Assembly (NCBI GenBank): GCA_017394565.1
Contig: JAFPXW010000011.1
Span: 1 to 20,080 of the forward strand
Reading direction: 5' to 3'
DNA from: Oscillospiraceae bacterium
GTDB lineage: Bacteria > Bacillota > Clostridia > Oscillospirales > Ruminococcaceae
DNA: 20,080 nt
Made by a program: the position numbers and the translations under genes. This document shows, piece after piece, positions 14,474 to 20,080 of this stretch. The number at the start of each line of letters is the position of its first letter. The first letter of the stretch is position 1. Below the pieces are notes generated by a model that saw nothing but the letters and a program-made list of their open reading frames with translations, ran no database searches and had not been told where the DNA came from.

Positions 14474-15158
14474 GCAGCAAGCCGTGCGCGAGAATTACGC
14501 ACGCATTTCCTACGAGATCGCACAGGCAGCTGACAAGAGCGGCCGCAAGCCAGAGGACATCGCATTCATGGCTGTTACCAAGACGGTCGATCCTGTGTAT
14601 GTCAACGAAGCCATCGACTGCGGCATCTCGCTCCTGGGCGAGAACCGCGTGCAGGAATGGCAGTCCAAGCGCGATGCTTACCGCGCAGGTATACCGGTGG
14701 ATTTCATCGGCGCCCTGCAATCGAATAAAGTCAAGTACCTCATCGGCAGCATCCGTTTGATCCATTCTGTGGACAGGATGTCGCTGGCGCAGGAGATCGA
14801 CCGGCAGGCTGCCAAGCACGGCATCATACAGGACATTCTGCTCGAAGTCAATATCGGCGGTGAGGATACCAAGAGCGGCATCGCACCGGCAGAGCTTCCG
14901 GCACTGCTCACACAGGTCGGCGAGCTTCCGAATGTGAATGTCAAGGGCCTGATGACCATACCGCCTCCGTGCAGCGATACACGCTTCCTGGAAGCGATGG
15001 AGGAGCTGTTCCTCCGCACGAAGGAAGCCGATCCTGCCAGAATGCAGATCCTCTCGATGGGAATGTCGGACGACTATGCACAGGCGATCGAGCACGGATC
15101 GAATCTCGTGCGCGTGGGCTCCGCGCTCTTTGGGGCGAGAGATTACAGCAAGCAGTAA
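14463..15158 (+). CDS. yggS: YggS-family pyridoxal phosphate homeostasis protein
   Basis: This 231-residue single-domain TIM-barrel protein belongs to the YggS/PLPBP family (YlmE in Bacillus), which binds PLP without known catalysis and affects vitamin B6 and amino-acid balance. K40 in MAVTK is the expected Schiff-base lysine. GENRVQEW (59-66), FIGALQSNKVKYL, the SMGMSDDY motif and the phosphate-binding GSNLVRVGSALFG near the C-terminus all match the family. ATG codons occur at 14457 and 14463. AAAGGA ends 4 nt before the first and 10 nt before the second, so the choice is open; I prefer 14463. It overlaps the end of the upstream HlyD-like gene, so the two are co-translated. Confidence 0.95.
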   Translation: MDNKQQAVRENYARISYEIAQAADKSGRKPEDIAFMAVTKTVDPVYVNEAIDCGISLLGENRVQEWQSKRDAYRAGIPVDFIGALQSNKVKYLIGSIRLIHSVDRMSLAQEIDRQAAKHGIIQDILLEVNIGGEDTKSGIAPAELPALLTQVGELPNVNVKGLMTIPPPCSDTRFLEAMEELFLRTKEADPARMQILSMGMSDDYAQAIEHGSNLVRVGSALFGARDYSKQ

Positions 15159-15211
15159 CAACAGCAGCGAATTTCCACCGGACATACGTTCCGGCGACAT
15201 GATACAGGCGA

Positions 15212-15250
15212 CCGTATGCGCCAAACATTTGCAAAAATCTGATCATACGG
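15212..15250. other. Inverted repeat in yggS-sepF spacer
   Basis: CCGTATG (15212-15218) and CATACGG (15244-15250) are perfect complements with a 25-nt loop, ending just before the sepF ribosome region. A smaller CCGGA / TCCGG pair lies upstream. It may be a leader structure or chance; no promoter was seen in this 108-bp spacer. Confidence 0.35.
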
Positions 15251-15266
15251 AGAAACGGAGAATACA

Positions 15267-15704
15267 ATGGAAATCTTTAAGAACGTCAAGGAATTCTTCT
15301 TCCCCTCTGATATGCCGGAGGCAGGTTCTTCTGCACCGCAGCCGGAGCAGGCACCGCACCAGGGTGCCGAGGAAATGATGCAGGGCAAGGAGCATGGCTC
15401 GAATATCGTGAATATTCAGGCGACTGCACAGCTTCAGGTCGTTCTGGTCAAGCCGGAGGTGTTTACTGACGCCAAGGCGATCGCAGATCACCTCATCAGC
15501 CGCAAGACCGTTGTCCTGAACCTCGAGACCGCTTCTCCTGAGAACAGAAGACGTATTATTGACTTCCTCGTAGGCGTTTCCTATGCCATCAGCGGCAGCC
15601 TCAAGCCCGTTGCAAACCTGACCTACATCATCACTCCTTATAATGTAGGTTTCATCGGCGACGATCTGGCAGCAGAGCTTGAGAACAACGGCGTGATCAT
15701 CTGA
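15267..15704 (+). CDS. sepF: Cell division protein SepF
   Basis: SepF anchors FtsZ to the membrane and shapes the Z-ring and septum. The 145-residue protein has the expected N-terminal amphipathic membrane-targeting helix (MEIFKNVKEFFFP, 1-13), a flexible Pro/Gln/Glu linker (about 14-48) and the conserved C-terminal SepF domain (about 50-137), including QVVLVKPEVF, VVLNLE, RRIIDFLVGVSYAISGS and the final ITPYNV. GGAG lies 7 nt before the ATG. It stands between yggS and ylmH as in other Bacillota; ylmG, usually between sepF and ylmH, is missing here. Confidence 0.96.
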   Translation: MEIFKNVKEFFFPSDMPEAGSSAPQPEQAPHQGAEEMMQGKEHGSNIVNIQATAQLQVVLVKPEVFTDAKAIADHLISRKTVVLNLETASPENRRRIIDFLVGVSYAISGSLKPVANLTYIITPYNVGFIGDDLAAELENNGVII

Positions 15705-15706
15705 GT

Positions 15707-16447
15707 ATGGATCCCAGGCAGCAGGACGCCGACCGCATCCTCATCGCTCATGTGCAGGATCTGGTGCGGCGCGGCGCATGGCGCAGTTTTACGGCGTTTC
15801 TGGATATGCGGCAGTATACGATGCTCCAGAGGGAGCTTCAGGCCGGGACATACCGCTTCTTCGGCGGCTACGAGGGCGCACAGCGCGGCCTCCTCTGCAT
15901 CCACCCCATGGACGCAGAACCGGCGGATGACGAGTTTCCCATTACCTGCCTGACGTATACCTTTCCGCCGGGCTTTGAGGTCACACACCGCGATGTGCTG
16001 GGCTCGCTCATGGCACAGCAGGTGCAGCGCGATACCATCGGCGATATCCTGGTGGCAAAGGGCAGGGTGCAGTGCTTCGTGACAGGTGCGGCGGCTGCCG
16101 TCGGCATGAGCCTGACCAGGATCGGCAGAGTCGGTGTCAAGGTCACAGATGCGCTGCCGGTCGCAGACGACTACCGGCAGGAAACACGCGAGCTTGCTGC
16201 GACGGTTTCCTCTCCGCGGCTCGATGCCATCCTCCGCAATGCGCTCCGGCGCGGCCGCGGCGAGTGTGTGGATCTGATCCGCAGCGGGATCGTGATGCTC
16301 AATTATCAGGAGTGTACGGATCCTGCAAAGCTCCTGAAGCCCGGTGACGTTTTTTCCGTCCGCGGCTTCGGAAAATTCTCCGTCAAGTCGATCGGTGAGC
16401 CTACCCGGAAGGACAGGCTGCCGGTCATTATCGAGAAATATTTATAA
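15707..16447 (+). CDS. ylmH: YlmH-family S4-domain RNA-binding protein
   Basis: The 246-residue protein matches YlmH: an N-terminal domain with FTAFLDMRQ (28-36), GGYEGAQR, a central domain with HRDVLGSLMAQQVQRDTIGDI (94-114), and a C-terminal S4 RNA-binding domain (about 169-230: RLDAILRNALRRGR through LLKPGDVFSVRGFGKF). YlmH proteins bind RNA and have been linked to ribosome-associated functions; the division-cluster position is conserved but its meaning is unclear. The ATG lies 2 nt after the sepF stop with only a weak ribosome site, so translation probably depends on coupling to sepF. Confidence 0.93.
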   Translation: MDPRQQDADRILIAHVQDLVRRGAWRSFTAFLDMRQYTMLQRELQAGTYRFFGGYEGAQRGLLCIHPMDAEPADDEFPITCLTYTFPPGFEVTHRDVLGSLMAQQVQRDTIGDILVAKGRVQCFVTGAAAAVGMSLTRIGRVGVKVTDALPVADDYRQETRELAATVSSPRLDAILRNALRRGRGECVDLIRSGIVMLNYQECTDPAKLLKPGDVFSVRGFGKFSVKSIGEPTRKDRLPVIIEKYL

Positions 16448-16477
16448 TGATTTTTAATTAGTAGAGGTGAAGGCGAA

Positions 16478-17110
16478 ATGATGACTGCGAAGGACATCAG
16501 AGAACTCAGATTTGAAAAGGCTGCCTGGGGCTATCGCCCTGAGGATATCGACGAATTCCTCGGCAAGCTGGAAGCAACGTTTCAGGAGATCGACAACGAG
16601 CGCGAGGACGCGAATCACAAGATCCAGCTCCTGGCGGATAAGGTGCGCGAATACATGAAGGACGAGGACGCGATCAAGGACGCATGGGTTGGCGCTCAGA
16701 AGGAAGGCCACCGCATCCTGACCGATGCCAATGAGAAGGCAGAGCAGATCGTGAACCGCGCCAAGGAGGAAGCGGCGCAGCTCATTGACGAGGCAAATGC
16801 CCAGCACGCAGCCCTCATGGAGAAGCACCGCGCAGAGCTTGCACAGGAGCAGGATAATCTGGCAAATGCCCGCCAGATGGTCGCTGATTTCAAGCGCAGC
16901 CTGTTCGATATGTACAAGAGCCACCTCGAAATGATCTCCGCAATGCCGGAGACGGAGGACGCATCCAAGAATGCAGTCACCGCAGAGGACATCGCCCGTG
17001 ATGTCGCACCGACAGAGGAAGAAGTCGCAGCCGCAGCAGCTGCTTATAACAGCGAAGCAGATGCCTATGCATCCCGTTTCGGCGATCTGGAGAACGGCGA
17101 GGAAGCGTAA
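16478..17110 (+). CDS. divIVA: DivIVA-family division/polarity protein
   Basis: DivIVA proteins gather at curved membrane (septa, poles) and recruit partners. The 210-residue protein begins with the family's lipid-binding and helix segment (IRELRFEKAAWGYRPEDIDEF, residues 7-27) and continues as a long charged coiled coil (about 28-150). An Ala/Glu-rich low-complexity tail (about 165-210) closes it. Two adjacent ATG codons (16478, 16481) follow AGGTGAAGG. The gene lies 30 bp after ylmH and 49 bp before ileS, an order conserved in Bacillota. The tail is species-specific and its role unknown. Confidence 0.94.
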   Translation: MMTAKDIRELRFEKAAWGYRPEDIDEFLGKLEATFQEIDNEREDANHKIQLLADKVREYMKDEDAIKDAWVGAQKEGHRILTDANEKAEQIVNRAKEEAAQLIDEANAQHAALMEKHRAELAQEQDNLANARQMVADFKRSLFDMYKSHLEMISAMPETEDASKNAVTAEDIARDVAPTEEEVAAAAAAYNSEADAYASRFGDLENGEEA

Positions 17111-17159
17111 CACACGCATTTCTGCCAAATTTTGACCAAGAAGAAAGGATCGACTACCA

Positions 17160-19943
17160 ATGGCACAGGATTATAAGAATAGCTTGAATATGCCAAAAAC
17201 CGACTTTCCGATGCGCGGCAACCTGCCGAAGCGTGAGCCGGATGTTCTGGCAAAGTGGGAAACCGAGCGCCTGTATGACGCAATGATGCAGAAGAATATG
17301 GGCAAACCGTCCTTCATGTTCCACGACGGCCCGCCCTATGCAAACGGCACCATCCACATCGGTACGGCCCTGAACAAGGTACTCAAGGATTTCATCGTCA
17401 AGCAGAAGAATATGACCGGTTACTATGCACCGTATGTTCCCGGCTGGGATACCCACGGTCTGCCGATCGAGCTGAAGGCACTCAAGGAGATGGGTGTCGA
17501 GAACGGTGCGATCTCTCCTGTGGATCTGCGCAAGGCGTGCAAGGACTTCGCACTGACGCACGTTGAGAACCAGAAACAGCAGTTCAAGCGTCTGGGTTCC
17601 ATCGGTGATTACGATCATCCGTATCTGACCCTGCGTCCGGAGTATGAGGCTCGCCAGATCGAGGTCTTTGGCAAGATGATGCAGGACGGATACCTTTATA
17701 AAGGCCTGAAGCCCGTTTACTGGTGTCCTGACTGTAATACTGCCCTTGCGGAAGCAGAGATCGAGTACGAGAACGATCCGTGTAATTCCATCTTCGTCAA
17801 GTTCCGCGTGACCGACGATAAGGGAATGTTCACCAAGCTCGGTCTGAATCTGGACAATGTGTACTTCGTCATCTGGACGACGACCACTTGGACTATCCCC
17901 GGCAACCTCGCGATCTGCCTCGGCCCGGAGTATAACTATACCCTCGTCAAGAACGGCGATGAGTACTACGTTATGGCGGACGAGCTGGTCAAGGGCGTGA
18001 TGGAGACCGCCGGCATCAGCGATTATACCACCGAGCATATCTTCACCGGCGCTGAGCTGGAGGGCATGAAGACCAAGCATCCGCTGTATGACAGACTCTC
18101 TCCCATCATCGTGGGCGACCACGTTACACTGGAAAGCGGTACGGGCTGCGTTCACACGGCTCCGGGCTACGGTGTTGAGGACTTTGAGGTCTGCAAGAAT
18201 TATGACGACATCGGCATCATCGTTTGTGTCGATTCCAAGGGCTATCAGACTGCGGAAGCAGGCGAGTTCGAGGGCCTGGATACCAACGAGGCTAACAAGA
18301 AGATCGCCGAGCGCCTGACCGAAGAAGGCGCGATGCTCGCGATGCAGAAGATCGTCCATCAGTATCCGCACTGCTGGCGCTGCCATTCCCCGATCATCTA
18401 CCGCGCAACAGAACAGTGGTTCTGCTCCGTTTCCGGCTTCAAGGATGAGGCTGTCAAGGCGATCGAGGACGTGCAGTGGATCCCGGAGTGGGGCGAGGAC
18501 AGAATCAAGGGCATGGTGCGCGACCGTTCTGACTGGTGCATCTCCCGTCAGAGAACCTGGGGCGTGCCGATCCCTGTCGTTTACTGCAAGGACTGCCACA
18601 AGCCGATCGTGACCGATGCCACCATCAAGAGCATCGCAGACGTGTTCCGCAAGGAAGGCTCTGACGCTTGGTGGACAAAGGATGTTTCCGAACTCATTCC
18701 GGCTGACACCAAGTGCGAGTGCGGCTGCACCGAATTCACCAAGGAATACGACATCATGGACGTTTGGTTCGATTCCGGTGTGTCCCATACCGCAGTGCTC
18801 GACAATTACGACGAGCTCACCTGGCCGGCTGACCTCTATCTGGAGGGCGCTGACCAGTACAGAGGCTGGTTCCAGTCCTCGCTGCTGACTTCCGTTGTTT
18901 ACAAGGGTACGGCTCCCTACAAGCAGGTCTGCACCCACGGCTGGGTCGTTGACGGCGAAGGCAAGGCAATGCACAAGTCCCTCGGCAACGGCATCGCACC
19001 GGAGGAGATCATCGACCAGTACGGCGCGGATATTCTCCGTCTGTGGGTGGCATCCTCGGACTATCACAGCGACATCCGCATCTCCAAGGACATCCTCAGC
19101 CAGCTGTCTGACCAGTACAGAAAGATCAGAAATACCGCAAGATATATCCTCGGCAACCTGTCCGACGGCGAGACCACATTCGATCCGGACAAGGATATGG
19201 TCGCACCCGACCAGCTTGAGGAGATCGACAAGTGGGCGCTCATGCGTCTGGACGAGCTGACCGATAAGGTCAATGCCGGCTACAATGCGTATGATTTCCA
19301 CATCGTCTTCAAGTCGATCCACAATTACTGCACGGTTGACCTCTCCAGCTTCTATCTGGACATCATCAAGGACAGACTCTACTGCGAGAAGGTCACGGCG
19401 TCCACCAGACGTGCCGCACAGACTGCAATGTATATCATCCTCGACTCCCTGACGAGAATGGTCGCTCCGATCCTGAGCTTCACCGGCGAGGAGATCTGGC
19501 AGAACCTGCCGCATAAGGCAGCGGATGACGCACAGAGCGTTTTCCTGAACCAGTTCAACGAAAAGACCGGCGTGACCGTAGATGAGACATTCCGCACAAA
19601 GTGGGATGAGATCTACTCCGTCCGCGAGGCTGTCAACAAGGCGCTCGAGGAAAAGCGTAACGAGAAGGTCATCGGCAAGTCCCTCGAAGCGAAGGTCATC
19701 ATCACCGTCGCTGACGAGGAAACCGCTGCGAAGCTGCGCGGTTTCGGCGAGCTGAAGGACGTATTCATCGTGTCCGCAGTCGAGATCAAGGTCGGCGAGG
19801 TTTCCGGCGAATCCGGTCTGAATGTGACCGTTGAGAAGGCACAGGGCGGCAAGTGCGAACGCTGCTGGTGCATCTCGGAGGAAGTCGGCAAGGATGCAGC
19901 ACATCCGACACTCTGCAAGCGCTGCGCTGCGGTAATCGGCTAA
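17160..19943 (+). CDS. ileS: Isoleucyl-tRNA synthetase
   Basis: IleRS charges tRNA-Ile and edits misactivated valine. The 927-residue class I enzyme has the first signature as HIGT (66-69 in NGTIHIGTALNKVLKD), the CP1 editing domain (about 195-390, with the TWTIPGN and GTGCVHTAPGYG motifs), WCISRQRTWGVPIP, and the second signature as A603-M-H-K-S607 followed by LGN, in place of KMSKS. The anticodon-binding domain follows, then a C-terminal zinc site C899/C902 and C919/C922. Length and zinc site fit the common bacterial (type 1) form. AAAGGA precedes the ATG. Only 49 bp separate it from divIVA, so there is no room for a T-box leader, unlike many Bacillota aminoacyl-tRNA synthetase genes. Confidence 0.97.
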   Translation: MAQDYKNSLNMPKTDFPMRGNLPKREPDVLAKWETERLYDAMMQKNMGKPSFMFHDGPPYANGTIHIGTALNKVLKDFIVKQKNMTGYYAPYVPGWDTHGLPIELKALKEMGVENGAISPVDLRKACKDFALTHVENQKQQFKRLGSIGDYDHPYLTLRPEYEARQIEVFGKMMQDGYLYKGLKPVYWCPDCNTALAEAEIEYENDPCNSIFVKFRVTDDKGMFTKLGLNLDNVYFVIWTTTTWTIPGNLAICLGPEYNYTLVKNGDEYYVMADELVKGVMETAGISDYTTEHIFTGAELEGMKTKHPLYDRLSPIIVGDHVTLESGTGCVHTAPGYGVEDFEVCKNYDDIGIIVCVDSKGYQTAEAGEFEGLDTNEANKKIAERLTEEGAMLAMQKIVHQYPHCWRCHSPIIYRATEQWFCSVSGFKDEAVKAIEDVQWIPEWGEDRIKGMVRDRSDWCISRQRTWGVPIPVVYCKDCHKPIVTDATIKSIADVFRKEGSDAWWTKDVSELIPADTKCECGCTEFTKEYDIMDVWFDSGVSHTAVLDNYDELTWPADLYLEGADQYRGWFQSSLLTSVVYKGTAPYKQVCTHGWVVDGEGKAMHKSLGNGIAPEEIIDQYGADILRLWVASSDYHSDIRISKDILSQLSDQYRKIRNTARYILGNLSDGETTFDPDKDMVAPDQLEEIDKWALMRLDELTDKVNAGYNAYDFHIVFKSIHNYCTVDLSSFYLDIIKDRLYCEKVTASTRRAAQTAMYIILDSLTRMVAPILSFTGEEIWQNLPHKAADDAQSVFLNQFNEKTGVTVDETFRTKWDEIYSVREAVNKALEEKRNEKVIGKSLEAKVIITVADEETAAKLRGFGELKDVFIVSAVEIKVGEVSGESGLNVTVEKAQGGKCERCWCISEEVGKDAAHPTLCKRCAAVIG

Positions 19944-20080
19944 GGCAACACCGCACAAAGACCGCCTGACGGCTCAGCACATCATCTGCCCCCCATCTTT
20001 TCCGTCATCTTGCACAGTTCCTCCTAGCGATACATACAGTATCGCGTCGTCGTCACTGTACAATCTGACGAAAAATCTGC
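19944..20080 (-). other. Right-edge spacer; possible repeat or 3' end of a minus-strand frame
   Basis: No confident gene lies after ileS. On the minus strand a frame stays open from the window edge to a TGA at 19974-19976, about 34 codons (containing RLYSDDDAILYVSLGG), which could be the tail of a convergent gene or chance. GCGATAC / GTATCGC forms a 7-bp hairpin around 20027-20045, and GCC-TGA-GGC-like pairing occurs near 19965-19972. The stretch starting GGCAACACCGCAC directly after the stop resembles interspersed intergenic sequence I associate with Ruminococcaceae, but I cannot verify copies here. Confidence 0.3.

Noticed and set aside
17111..17159. T-box riboswitch upstream of ileS
   Set aside because: The gap is only 49 nt and shows no T-box consensus or terminator.
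17154..19958. Very long minus-strand open frame (934 codons) opposite ileS
   Set aside because: It is a mirror of the ileS codon pattern, Leu/Val/Asp-rich with no recognisable family or ribosome site; ileS itself is complete and well conserved.

Overview
The window looks like chromosomal DNA of a Gram-positive anaerobe of the Clostridia, most likely a Ruminococcus-like member of the Oscillospirales. This is an inference. It rests on the Bacillota gene order (miaB / YlbF-family gene / mutS / mutL, and yggS-sepF-ylmH-divIVA-ileS), strong AAGGAG-type ribosome sites, near-perfect TTGACA-17-TATAAT promoters and an endonuclease-type MutL. No rRNA, tRNA, CRISPR array, prophage or complete insertion sequence was seen.

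Layout. (1) Positions 1-3.4 kb, minus strand: a Trk/Ktr potassium-uptake operon, trkA then trkH, followed by an unrecognised membrane protein that runs off the left edge. A consensus promoter lies upstream of trkA. (2) 3.4-4.3 kb: a repeat- and hairpin-rich spacer, a small anchored protein of unknown function on the minus strand, and two back-to-back consensus promoters. (3) 4.3-12.9 kb, plus strand: miaB, a YlbF/YmcA-family gene with a four-cysteine tail, mutS, a two-gene DUF4160 module inserted between mutS and mutL, mutL and miaA. This stretch combines tRNA A37 modification (MiaA makes i6A37, MiaB converts it to ms2i6A37) with mismatch repair (MutS/MutL). (4) 12.9-20 kb, plus strand: hfq, with its own promoter inside the end of miaA, then an HlyD-like anchored protein, yggS, sepF, ylmH, divIVA and ileS. 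This is the division-associated cluster that lies downstream of ftsZ in many Bacillota; ylmG is missing here. (5) The last 137 bp hold no confident gene.

The most unusual feature is a family of small composite intergenic repeats. Tandem 7-bp units (roughly A-R-T-G-C-G-T) stand at the left of a GC-rich hairpin, and inverted units stand at the right. Three fairly complete copies (3401-3607, 5744-5916, 6372-6458) and several part-copies sit at almost every gene junction up to about 11.95 kb and are absent from the compact hfq-ileS cluster. Two separate perfect or near-perfect hairpins overlap the stop codons of miaB and mutL. The rest of the window is well-conserved housekeeping sequence.
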